Source of the DNA: Earliella scabrosa
Lineage: Eukaryota > Basidiomycota > Agaricomycetes > Polyporales > Polyporaceae
Reading direction: 5' to 3'
DNA length: 64,000 nt
Assembly (NCBI GenBank): GCA_022605405.1
Contig: JABYQQ010000031.1
Location: forward strand, 186,001 to 250,000
Made by a program: the position numbers and the translations under genes. Below, piece by piece: positions 11,464 to 21,948 of this stretch. The notes under the pieces were generated by a model. The model made no database searches and was not told the origin of the DNA. It saw nothing but the letters and a program-made list of their open reading frames with translations. The stretch's first letter is position 1, and the number at the start of each line of letters is the position of its first letter.

Positions 11464-12519
11464 ATGGCCACCTCGACAGACATCCCCATGCGTCAACGCG
11501 TCGAGCAGTACATCGTCAAGCTGCAGGAAGACATCGTCGCCGCATTCGAGAAACTCGACCCCAACGCACCCGCATTCAAACGCGACTCCTGGCTCCGTGC
11601 GCAAGGCGGACGCGGTCTCTCGTGCGTGTTCGCCGTCCCAGTCCCACCTCCAGGCGTCGCCCAGCAGGAGACTGTGCTCGAGAAGGGCGGCGTGAACATC
11701 TCGGTCGTGCACGGTATGCTTCCTCCACCCGCGATCAAGCAGATGCGCGCAGACCACTCCACTATCCCCAACATCGAGTCTTCCGTGCCCTTCTTTGCAG
11801 CGGGCCTCTCGCTCGTCATCCACCCCCGCAACCCGCACGCACCGACCGTACACGCCAACTACCGATACTTCGAGATCACCGAGCAGCCGACGGAGGAGGA
11901 GCAGGCAGCGGGGAAGCCGGGCAAGGTCATCGCATGGTGGTTCGGGGGCGGCTCGGACCTCACGCCCTCGTACCTATACGAGGACGATGCAACACACTTC
12001 CACGAGACGATCAAGGCCGCGTGCGACCCGCACGGCGCGGACGTCTACCCCACCCTGAAGCAATGGTGCGACGAGTACTTCTTCATCACCCACCGCGGCG
12101 AGGCGCGCGGCATAGGCGGGATCTTCTTCGACGATCTCTCGAGCTCGGACCACAAGCGGTTCCCGGCGGATGCGAAGAGACCGGTTTCGCAGGAGGAGAT
12201 CTTTGCGTTCGTGAAGGCGGCTGGGGACGCGTTCGTGCCGTCGTACCTCCCGATCCTCGAGCGGCGCTGTCGGACGCCGAGCACGGAGCATGAGAGGCGG
12301 TGGCAGCTGATCAGGAGAGGGCGGTATGTCGAGTTCAACCTCGTCTATGACCGCGGGACGAAGTTCGGGTTGATGACGCCGGGCGCGCGGATCGAGAGCA
12401 TCTTGATGAGCTTGCCCGAGACGGCGCGATGGGAGTATATGAGTGAGCTCGGGACGGATCCGGAGAGCAGGGAGGGGCAGCTGTTGGAGGTGTTGAGGAC
12501 GCCTCGTGTGTGGGTGTAG
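11464..12519 (+). CDS. HEM13: coproporphyrinogen III oxidase, oxygen-dependent (intact copy)
   Basis: An intronless gene of 351 residues, close to the usual fungal length. It catalyses the oxygen-dependent double decarboxylation of coproporphyrinogen III to protoporphyrinogen IX in heme synthesis. The family signature is complete: KQWC, then YFFITHRGEARG and IGGIFFDD near residues 199-224. VIAWWFGGGSDLTPSYLY near 158-175 and the C-terminal GRYVEFNLVYDRGTKFGL are also intact; the YDRGT Asp and Arg are implicated in substrate handling in this family. No clear mitochondrial presequence is visible, which fits the cytosolic yeast enzyme. The start ATG sits just after a TATA box and TC-rich leader. 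Three broken copies follow at about 6-kb steps, so this is presumably the only working one in the window. Confidence 0.97.
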   Translation: MATSTDIPMRQRVEQYIVKLQEDIVAAFEKLDPNAPAFKRDSWLRAQGGRGLSCVFAVPVPPPGVAQQETVLEKGGVNISVVHGMLPPPAIKQMRADHSTIPNIESSVPFFAAGLSLVIHPRNPHAPTVHANYRYFEITEQPTEEEQAAGKPGKVIAWWFGGGSDLTPSYLYEDDATHFHETIKAACDPHGADVYPTLKQWCDEYFFITHRGEARGIGGIFFDDLSSSDHKRFPADAKRPVSQEEIFAFVKAAGDAFVPSYLPILERRCRTPSTEHERRWQLIRRGRYVEFNLVYDRGTKFGLMTPGARIESILMSLPETARWEYMSELGTDPESREGQLLEVLRTPRVWV

Positions 12520-13413
12520 GGGAGACGGAATGGCGAGTAAATGTGAGTACACCACTGTTCACTTCCTCCGTCGTTTTTGGCTGATCCGTGCGCCCACAGT
12601 TATGTGTATGTACAAGATATTAGCGAATATGCACCCTCTCAACTCCCCTTGCCCATTTGCTCTTGCGTGTGCTGCCCTTGCGACCCGTCTACCGTCAAGC
12701 TGTCTTTACGTCACTTCTTCGCACATCACGTTCCCAGCACGCGTGCCAACTACATCGTGCTCAGAGTGCAACGGTGCTGTTCAGCTTCGGTCGTCAATCC
12801 GCCTATCGCGTCACGCACATTCCTGGTGTGGGTGTCGATGGAATTTCCCATCAACGCGATTTTCATGGGGCAGCTACCGTTGCAGCTGGGGGGGCTGATC
12901 GCCATCGATGGACTTCACAGTGCGTCAACTCCCGCGTGTGCTAACACGAACTATGCTACAGGACGCGACGGCGATCTCAATGGGATCCGGAATTGAGAGG
13001 GACGCCTACTCGGACTCTTCTCGTCCCGAGTCTCTGGATCCAACCCATGGCCATGAGGTACAGTGCGAACACGGATGGTGCTTCGCTCGCCGCTCCTCCA
13101 CCGGAAGCTCGTTCACGCATCCAACATGGCGCTACGAAGCCAACTACAAGTTCCCTGGAAGGTTGGAAGTACGCACTGCATCATCTGTGCCTCCTCCTCA
13201 TGCTGACATGAGGCTCTGCTATGATATTAGGGTTCCAATGATCGTGATTCTTTTACAGAGGCAATGAATGTAGGCAGTGCTTCTTATGGACATAACTCGG
13301 TGACTTCTACTCCCGTCTGCTCCCGTCCTATCATATATCTCGGCAGTATCACTGCTGCTCACGGCCCTGGCCCTGCTCTCCGTCCACATCGCCCACTCCG
13401 AACAGGTATAGGT
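12520..13413. other. spacer between CPOX and F-box gene, with conserved exon-like blocks (unit 1)
   Basis: After the CPOX stop lies a likely 3'-UTR containing a conserved GTGAGT...CACAG stretch (about 12544-12599). Then comes a block conserved in all units (about 12720-13020) that looks spliced: a hydrophobic segment ending at a gtgcgtcaac donor and continuing after gctacag with DATAI. No single open frame persists across units, so I read it as the remnant of a third, unidentified gene. Confidence 0.4.
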
Positions 13414-15090
13414 ATGAACAATAGTCGCCTTCCTATTGATGTCTGCGAGCAGATTATCGACCTTTGTCGCGGCTTTGGGTTCCCGTGGTGGCTAGACGAC
13501 AGCTACGAAACGTGGTGCCGGTCCGCTCTGGTCTGCTCCGCCTGGTGTCCTCGCAGCCAGTATAACCTCCTGCGTGAGGTTGTCTTCAAGCGGACACCTC
13601 AGGTAGCCCTCCTCATACGGACTCTCCTCGATCGACCACACCTAGCGAAATTAGTCCGCACAGTCGGCGTTAGCCCATTCGACGCCCCTGTTCCAGCTTA
13701 CTACATCCCTTTCGCCCAGGCGCCGCTCCCACAACTACTCGAGAACTGTGTGACCCTCAATATTATTCGGATAGCTTGGGATCACTATCCCCCAATCTAT
13801 GCAGACATCGGTCTATACCCCTGGAAAAACATTACCGACTTCTCCGTCACGTTGACACCATCCACCGCCACATCAATTTGGCGCTATATATGGTCGCTAC
13901 CTATGCTACGGAAGTTAGACCTGTCTGTCGACGGACGACGCTGGCACTCCACCTCGGAGACACCCACAATTATCCAGTGCATTCCAAAACGTATGCCGCA
14001 AGATCCGTGCAAAAATCTCAGGGTTGTCTCCATATCGGTACGGACCCCCCAGTTGGTTGACGTGAACTACGTAGGTACCAATAACACTTTGTCCTTCAGC
14101 AGCTTTATGGCCCAAATACATCACGGCTTGTTCCTCGTGGTGGAATTGGTATACACATAACGGCTCTCGTTACATACACCCTCGGCTCTCAATTATCAGG
14201 TTCGTACATGCCACTAAGCGTAGGAACGTCCAAGGATACTAAGTAACTGGCGAAGTACAGATCCCGTCTTGGAGTGCATTCAAATGGCCCAACGATTGGA
14301 GACACTCGAACTGAGGGCAGCATTTTACCGTGGGGACTCATCTGATGTGCTGGGCTATGTGCCTGCGAAGAAAGCTTTGGAGTATGTGACATCTACCGAT
14401 GTCTTCCAAACCTTCCACATCGACATTTGGGCTCCAAGATCCCAGTACTATTACGCCAATCGAGATGGGATGTTAGACATCCTGTGTCGTGAAGACATCG
14501 TAGCTAGTCTGCTGCGATTCCCCATGCTCCGTCTATTCCAGATCACACTCGGGGAAAATGACCCGAGGTACGGCGAGACCTGGTGGACGAAACAAGTTGC
14601 CCTCCGGTGTCCGGAAGAACTACGCTCTGTGGTATCTGTCAAAGTACACTTCAAAAGCTGGCTCAGTACGTGTATGGTCCTGTACTTGATGGAGGACGAC
14701 TAAATAGAGGTCATTTGATCAGGTCATCGTCTGTGGTACACACGGACACAACTCGAACTTGCTGATCGGCTTGATCATGCCAAACATAGGGCTCTGGTGG
14801 ATAAACCTGTTAAGGACGACTCTGTGCTAGTTTGGCACCATGAGGCATCTGCCGGCCCTCAGCACTCGCCGTCATACTTGTCCACATTACCAGAGTCAGA
14901 CATCGCTGGCCGGACTCGTCGCCGATGGAGCACGAATGACATGCGCTTTCCAAAGCCTCCTCTTCACTGGTACCAACTCCCGGAGGTTCATCTGCGACGC
15001 CGGTTTCGGGTCAGCAGCGACGACCTTCTTGCTCCCTCTCGAACTCGGGCCGTCTTGCACGGTGCTTCAAGCCATCCCAGACTCCCGTAA
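13414..15090 (+). CDS. F-box protein, array copy 1
   Basis: Four exons, 13414-14037, 14100-14199, 14261-14665 and 14723-15090, with consistent phases; 498 residues. Intron 2 (14200-14260) carries a strong branch-like gatactaagtaac. The N-terminus is an F-box (LPIDVCEQIIDLC near residue 6, then ALVCSAWCPRSQYNLLREVVF), followed by repeated leucine-rich segments (GLYPWKNITDFSVTLTP, IWSLPMLRKLDL), as in agaricomycete F-box proteins. The likely role is target recognition in an SCF ubiquitin ligase; the target is unknown. Exon 2 reads open only in the frame starting QLYGPNTS, and the alternative read-through would stop at 14160. It is nearly identical to copy 2 and far from copy 4. The C-terminal exon contains VKDDSVLVWHHE, conserved in copies 2 and 4. 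Confidence 0.8.
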
Positions 15091-17084
15091 TCCGACACGT
15101 CTATTCTCCGGCTCCGTATATGTGAAGATTGTAAGTGCTGCTACGACTCGGGTGACGGCGACCGCCCTCTGCATTAGCTGGCTATGACACACCGCGCCAG
15201 ATAGGACAATCCCCGGCGGGCGTTCCCCCTCGGGCTTGCTATGGCCTGCACATGATTATGTACCATGCCCTCTCCGCTCTCGGACCGCAGAGACTCGCCC
15301 ATTCCGTCACGCTGTCATCATGTACCGGGTTAGATACTAGCGTCTTTACGGCCCTACTGTACTATGTTTGCCTCGATTCGTCGTCTTGTCCCTCCCGATG
15401 TACAATATATTCGAGTCTTCGCGTCCTCCACCTGGCAATATACCCGTCTGGTTTGCTAGACGTGCACAGGGCATCCTAGCTAGCAACCCCGCTAGCATGT
15501 GTCGTGCAACCTGAGTGGACGTATGAACGGTCTTCAGCGCCGTGCTGAAAGGCCCGGGGCACGCAAGAGAATGACGGTACTCAGTATCGACGATCACTGC
15601 TTGAACCTCCTGGCCACTCCAAGCCGTTCTGAAGCTCGCCTGCGAACGACTGTGTTCAAGGCTAGATATCTCCAGGGTCGAGCGCGCATGAGGCTCCTCA
15701 GTCGTGCTTCGCCGGATGCAACGGCGGACGTCATGCCAGAGTCGAGCTTTGTCAGCATCGCCGGCTGTTGTGCGGCGGAGCCGTACGAGAGAGTCCGCGG
15801 GAGACAGCGTCAAAGGTGCTGCCTGCATACTAGCACCGAGTCTCTAGCAGTTTCCCTCGAGTCGCGTTCTCATCCTCATCTGTGATCTGTGATTGGACGA
15901 CTGGGGCAGTTAACAAGCACACAATCACGTTCACTGGATCTCTGGAATGTGGTAAGGGACGTCACCATTTAGCTTTGATGGTGAGGCGAACGCCGAAGCA
16001 GAGGAGTAGCCGGGCAGGTGAAATGGAGTGCATTGGTACTATATGCGGAGGACGTACATGTTACGCTATGGTGCACGACGGTATCGTATCCTTCCCAGAC
16101 GGTCAGTTGTACTGACAATCGCACGTCGACCCCATTACGCACAGAACTGAGCATGAAATGGAACGTGCGGATCCACCCTCGACGTCTCTGCTGCGGGGCG
16201 ACGGCGTAGTAACTGCACCCGTCGCTGGCCTTGTCCGTCGCTCCGTTCTTGCCAGACCCGGCTCTGTCACCGCACCTCCCCGTATCCTCGCTCGTGTCAC
16301 TTGAGGGGTCTTGAGCACGTCCGCGCGTATGTGGATGTCTTGGATCGTTAGGCAAGGGCACTAATGGTGAAGCTGTGATGATGGACGTCGAGAAAGGGAG
16401 GCAGTCGCAAGGGCGTGGTCGTCCTGCCATAGTAGCGACGCGGAGGCCAAAGACTGTCGACGGCGAGAGGGTGAGCGGCAGATCGGAGCTCTTCATGACT
16501 TGACCCTAGAGCCTTGACGCAGCGTCTCCAGCCTACAGTGCTCTCCTCGAATATCCTTCTGATCTTCGTCTGATCTGTAAAGCAGCAGTACTGGAGCAGG
16601 ATTGCGCCTGACCGGCCGGTGTGCGAAGTGTAGCAAGCGTTCCAAAGCCTGAAAAGACACACATAGGATGTGCTTGATGCAGCGATAGGGCCAGTGCTAG
16701 GGCGCGCAGTGATGCGCCGCTCGATCTCTGTGTATCTGAAGGAGCCTGCGGTATGGAAGTGGAAGGCGCTTGAACTGCAAGGGAACGACGACGGGGAAAT
16801 AGCAAGAACTGACGCTTCAATCCAGGCCCGGCTCGAGCTCTCGATATCGAGCCGCTTGGGCACGAGACCGCTGTGAGGAATCTAGAATAGTAGAATGGAG
16901 TCGTAGGACTGCGTTAATGCGCGGAGGACGTACGTGGACCCATGACAACCCATAGAACTCTAGAACTCCGGCCGGTAGAGACATGCAGCCAACTGGAGGG
17001 TGTCTGCGAGGTAGCGGACGAGGGAAACCGTCGACCGACGGAGACGGAGACATACGTGCGAATGGACGAGTCATCATATGCATG
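15091..17084. other. tail of unit 1, repeated non-coding block
   Basis: Segments here recur in units 2 and 3, notably around 16200-16500 (cttgaggggtcttgagcacgtcc, also at 22391 and 28757) and 16600-17060. Open frames occur on both strands but are not conserved in frame between units, so I call no gene. Confidence 0.5.
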
Positions 17085-17283
17085 AGGATCTCGACGGGAA
17101 GCCGGTGAATGGGCGGCAGTGCGTTGATACGAAGGCGGACCTCCTGCAGAAAATCGACGGCTTGCGAGGGTAGCAGGAGTAACTGGGCGGGTGGTGTGGG
17201 TTCGTACCGATGCCGTAAGCTAGCGGGACTCACCTCCTCGCAACTGTGAGGTCACCACAAACACATCAGTACGCTGAACGGGA
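17085..17283 (-). pseudogene. inverted fragment of the F-box gene at 6.0 kb
   Basis: Read on the minus strand, this matches about 6061-6260: the distal part of intron 1 (cgtactgatgtgtttgtgg, cctcacag), the splice acceptor and the first 50 or so codons (SPASLRHRYEPTPPAQLL, then SQAVDFLQEVRLRINALP, HRLPVEIL). It stops inside the F-box helix. Units 2 and 3 have continuous sequence at the same place, so it is an insertion specific to unit 1. It lacks the first exon and most of the protein. Confidence 0.85.
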
Positions 17284-18051
17284 TACTCAGTGAGTAGAAC
17301 GACGAGCATGAAGTGAAGAACAATGGCATACCAGCAGTATTGGTTCTCCGCTTCCAGCTGATGTCAAACCGGGGTCATCGGATGGCGTTGAACGTCCTCG
17401 ATTGGCTGCCTCTCGCTCGTGTCCCTCGTGAAGTCATAAGAACATCCACTCGAGTGGCGGAGACCTTGAACAAACTGAGATCGGATGCAAGCTTGGAGGA
17501 ATCAAGAGCGAAGCATTGACGATAGTGCTCTGAGAGGAAGGAGGAGGGTGACGTTGGAGTCCAATTAGTGCGGTTGAGGAGAGGCCAGAGAGTATACACA
17601 GCTCCCTATTGCTCGTCGGCAATGATCGAGGCAGCGTGCAAGTTGCGACTGAGTATCGGATGCAGCAGCGGAGCGCTCGTGGGCACGCGGCCCGGAGCTA
17701 TCCGATTCCGACGCTTGCACTCCGAGTCCCTTGCCTCTACCTTGCCTCGTACTCCCAGTGTCGCCTGTCTTCCCATCTGACAGAGTTGGTAGAAGGTCAG
17801 ATCTTGCTCCACCATGGACCACTGTAATTCTCAGTTGTGCCCTGGGCGGCTACTATTCTGCTCGATTATGCCGCCACTGTGGTCGCTCGTAGCTTGTCTG
17901 GGAATGTCAAGCTGAATGCAGCACACATAGCAGTTGGAGGCTCTCAAAAGGTCTAGTAGTGGGACGAGACAAGCCGGGAATAGGACCGGGATGGCGCAAC
18001 GTGTGTATACATCCTCTCGCACGGCCTTCATTCTCTTCCACTGACATTTCC

Positions 18052-19075
18052 CCAGGTATCGTAAGACATCCTTGCAAGCGCCAGCACGCTGAGGAGTACA
18101 ACGCCGACCAGCAGGAAGAGGATGTCTCCGCATTCCAGCCACTCGGCCCCAATGCTTCTGCATTCAAAAGCGACTCCTGGCTCCAAGCGCAAGGAGGTCG
18201 CGGTCTCTGGTGAGTCTTCGTCCCACCCCCACGCTTCGCACAGCAGGAGACCCATGCTCGAGAAGGGCGGCGTGAAGATTTCGGTCGTGTCCGGTTGTGA
18301 CTCTATGCTCCTCACATGCGATCAAGCAGATGCGCGCGGACCACTCTACGATCCCCAACACACAGATCATTCCACGATTCGCTTCACTGCTCGTCATCCA
18401 CACGCCCCGACCGTGCACGCCAACTACCAGTACTTCGAGATCACCGAGCAGCCGACGGAAGAGGAGCGAGCGGCAGGGAAGCCGGCCAAGGTGATCGCAT
18501 GGTGGTTCGGGGGCGGCTCGGACCTCACGCCCTCGTATCTGTACGAAGACGACGCGGCGCACTTCCACGAGACGATCAAGGCCGCGTGTGACCCGTACGG
18601 CGCGGATGTCTACCCCACGCTCAAGCAATGGTGCGACGACGACTTCTTCATCACCCACCGCGGCGAGGCGTGCGGGATCGGCGGGATCTTCTTCGACGAC
18701 CTCTCGAGCTCGGAGCACAAGCGATTCCCGGCGGATGCGCCGAGGTCTGTGTCGCAGCAGGATGTCTTTGCGTTCGTGAAGGCGGCGGGGGACGCGTTCG
18801 TGCCGTCGTACCGCCCGATCCCCGAGCGACGCTGTCGGACGCCGAGCACGGAGCATGAGCGGCGGTGGCAGCTGATCAAGTATGTCGAGTTCAACCTCGT
18901 CTATGACTGCCGGACGAAGTTTGGGTTGATGACACCGGGAGCGCGGATCGAGAGCATCTTGATGAGCTTGCCCGAGACGGCGCGGTGGGGGTATATGAGC
19001 GAGCTTGGGACGGACCCGAAGAGTAGGGAGGGGAAGCTGTTGGAGGTGTTGAGGACGCCTCGTGCGTGGGTGTAG
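18052..19075 (+). pseudogene. CPOX pseudogene, copy 2
   Basis: The position of the start ATG is not ATG. An in-frame TGA (18211-18213) replaces the cysteine codon after GGRGL, and small indels follow through about 18380. From there to the stop the frame is open and very close to copy 1. Even that part carries changes at conserved places: EARG of the family signature has become EACG, EYFF has become DDFF, three residues are deleted from RRGRYVEF, and YDRGT is now YDCRT. The TATA box is TATACAT. Any product would be an N-terminally shortened and probably inactive enzyme. Confidence 0.9.
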
Positions 19076-20283
19076 GGGAGACGGAATGGCGAGTAAATGT
19101 GAGAAAGCCGCTGTTCACTTCCTCCGTCGTTTTTTGGCTGATCTGTGCGCCCACAGTTATGTGTATGTACAAGATAGTAGCGAATATGCACCCTCCCAAC
19201 TCCCCTTGCCCATTTGCTCTCGCGCGTGCTGGCCATGCTACCCGTCTACCGTCGAGCTGTCTTTACGTCACTTTTTCGCCCACCACGCTCCCAGCATGCG
19301 TGCCAACTACATCGTGCTCAGAGTGCAACGGTGCTGTTCAGCTTCGGTCGTCAATCCGCCTATCGCGTCACGCACATTCCTGGTGTGGGTGTCGATGAAA
19401 TTCCTATCAACGCGATGTTCATGGGGAAGCTACCGTTGCATCTGCGGGGGCTGATCGCCATCGGGATGGACTTCACAGTGCGTCAACTCCCGCGAACTGT
19501 CTTGTGTGCTAACACGAACTATGCTACAGGACGCGACGGCGGTCTCAACGGGATCCTGAACTGAGAGGGACGTCTACTCGGACTCGCAATCTACCAACCA
19601 GACTCTTGCTAGATCGTGAAGAGCCTGTCCATGTGTTGGCTTTCACGGCGCACCCTGCCCCCAGGACACGCAGATTCGGTCCTTACGTCTCGTGCGCCTG
19701 TTGTGGACGAGCGCATCCCGACGACGGTCTCACTGGAGTGGCGACCCGAGCTTGCTCAGCTGGCTGCGCAGCAAGGCGGACGGACGGCTCTGCCGTACCC
19801 GGCTTGTCCTACTTCTTCTCGCGCTATATGTAGAGCCCCGGTTGGCGTTTGCGTCTACACGGGTTCGAGCGCGTCTACGTTGTCTTCTCGTCCCGAGTCT
19901 CTGGATCCAACCCATGGCCATGAGGTACAGTGCGGACACGGATGGTGCTTCGCTCGCTGCTCCTCCACCGGAAGCTCGTTCACGCATCTAACATGGCGCT
20001 ACGAACCCAACTAGAAGTTCCCTGGAAGGTTGGAAGTACGCCCTGCATCATCTGTGCCTCCTCCTCATGCTGACATGAGGCTCTGCTATGATATTAGGGT
20101 TCCAAGGATCGTGATTCTTCTACAGAGGCAATGAATGGAGGCAGTGCTTCTTATGGAGATAACGCGGTGACTTCTACTCCCGTCTGCTCCCGTGCTATCA
20201 TATATCTCGGCAGTATCACTGCTGCTGCTCACGGCCCTGGCCCTGCTCTCCGTCCACATCGTCCACTCCGAACAGGTATAGGT
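19076..20283. other. spacer of unit 2
   Basis: The same exon-like block as in unit 1, plus the roughly 300-bp segment (about 19575-19870) that unit 1 lacks. That segment contains a frame reading SWLRSKADGRLCRTRLVL followed by leucines. It recurs in diverged form in units 3 and 4. Confidence 0.4.
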
Positions 20284-21948
20284 ATGAACAATAGTCGCCT
20301 TCCTATTGATGTCTGCGAGCAGATTATCGACGTTTGTCGCGGCTCTGGGTTCCCGTGGTGGCGAGACGACAGCTACCAAACGTGGTGTCGGTCCGCTCTG
20401 GTCTGCTCCGCCTGGCGTCCTCGCAGCCAGTATAACCTCCTGCGTGAGGTTGTCTTCGGGCGGACACCTCAGGTAGCCCTCCTCATACGGACTCTCCTCG
20501 ACCGACCACACCTAGCGAATCTTGTCCGCGTAGTTAGCGTTGGCCCATTCCAGGCACTACCCTCTGGTATATCTCACTACATCCCTTTTGCCCAGACGCC
20601 GCTCCCACAACTACTCAAGAACTGTGTGACCCTCGATTTCACTCTGCTCGCTTGGGATCACTATCCACCATTCTATGCAGACATCGGTCTATACCCCTGG
20701 AAAAAGATCACCGACTTCTCCGTCAAATTGACGCTATCCACCGCTACATCGATTTGGCGCTATATCTGGTCGCTACCTATGCTACGGAATCTGGACCTGT
20801 TAATCCACGCACACTCCACCTTGGAGACACCCACAGTTATCCAGCGCATCCCAAAATGTATGCCGCAAGATCCGTGCAAAAATCTCAGGGTTGTCTCCAT
20901 ATGGGTACGGACTCCCCAGTTGGTTGACGTGAACTACGTAGGTACTAATAACACTTTGTCCTTCAGCTTCATGGCCCATTTGCATTACGCTTTGTTCCTC
21001 GTGGTGGAATTGGTACACACATAACGGCACTCGCTATAGGCAGCCTCGGCTCTCAATTATCAGGTTCGTACATGCCACTAAGCGTAGGAACGTCCAAGGA
21101 TAAGTAACTGGCGAAGTACAGATCCCGTCTTGGAGTGCATTCAAATGGCCAAACGATTGGAGACACTCAAACTCAGGCCAACAATTGACCGTGGGGACTC
21201 ATCTGATGTGCTGGTCTATGTGCCTGCGAAGGAAGCTTTGGAGTATGTGACATCTACCGATGTCTTTCAAAACTTCCACATCGACTTTTGCGCTTCGGGG
21301 TCCCAGTGTTATAACACCAATCGAGATGGGATGTTAGACATACTGTGTCATGAAGACATCGTAGCTAGTCTGCTGCGATTCCCCATGCTCCGTCTATTCC
21401 AGATCACACTCGGGGAAAATGACCCGAGGTACGGCGAGACCTGGTGGACGAAACAAGTTGCCCTCCGGTGTCCGGAAGAACTACGCTCTGTGGTATCTGT
21501 CAAAGTGGGATACCTCGACTATCGCGGTACGTGTTTGCTCCTGCACCAAATGGAGGACGACTAAATAGTAGTCATTTGATCAGATCATCGTCTGTGGTAC
21601 ACACGGACACAGCTCGAACTTGCTGATCGGCTTGATCGTGCCAAACATCGGGCTCTGGTGGATAAACCTGTCAAGGACGACTCTGTGCTAGTTTGGCACC
21701 ATGAGGCATCTGCCGGCCCTCAGCACTCGCCGTCATACTTGTCCACATTACCAAGGTCAGACATCGCTGGCCGGACTCATCGCCGATGGAGCACGGATGA
21801 CATACGCTTCCCAAAGCGTCCTCATCATTGGTACCCGATGCGGAATATTCTGGGAGGGGACCCGGACATTGATCATGAGGACCTGTATGCTCCCTCTCGG
21901 ACTCGAGCCGCATTGCACGGTGCCTCAAGCCACCCCGAAGATCTGTAA
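20284..21948 (+). CDS. F-box protein, array copy 2
   Basis: Four exons at 20284-20904, 20967-21063, 21122-21526 and 21584-21948, all in phase, giving 495 residues. The F-box is LPIDVCEQIIDVC with ALVCSAWRPRSQYNLL. Exon 2 stays open (LHGPFALRFVPRGGIG). It differs from copy 1 by scattered substitutions and small in-frame indels, for example in LDLLIHAHSTLETP, and not by frame breaks, which suggests it is or recently was under protein-level constraint. Its role is as for copy 1. Confidence 0.8.

Larger units (their letters stand above)
11280..17880. repeat. tandem unit 1 of the CPOX/F-box array
   Basis: First of four diverged tandem units sharing the order CPOX promoter, CPOX, spacer with exon-like blocks, four-exon F-box gene, and a 2-kb tail. 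Similarity to the other units starts near 11280-11340 (gcatacatcgcgcatattagcagt versus gaatacatcgcacatagcactgg in unit 3). Against unit 2 the 12.5-15.0 kb part is nearly identical except for a segment of about 300 bp absent here, after ctactcggactc at about 13018. Units 2-4 keep it, so this is a deletion in unit 1. Edges are approximate. Confidence 0.85.

Noticed and set aside
11974..12555. Minus-strand open frame of 193 codons opposite CPOX
   Set aside because: The complementary CPOX frame has a full family signature; this one is low-complexity Arg/Leu/His and recurs only because CPOX is repeated.
18211..18320. New GTGAGT donor in CPOX copy 2 that might splice out the stop codon
   Set aside because: A possible acceptor exists (gatcaag/cag near 18330), but the start ATG is lost and conserved residues would be missing, so splicing would not restore the enzyme.
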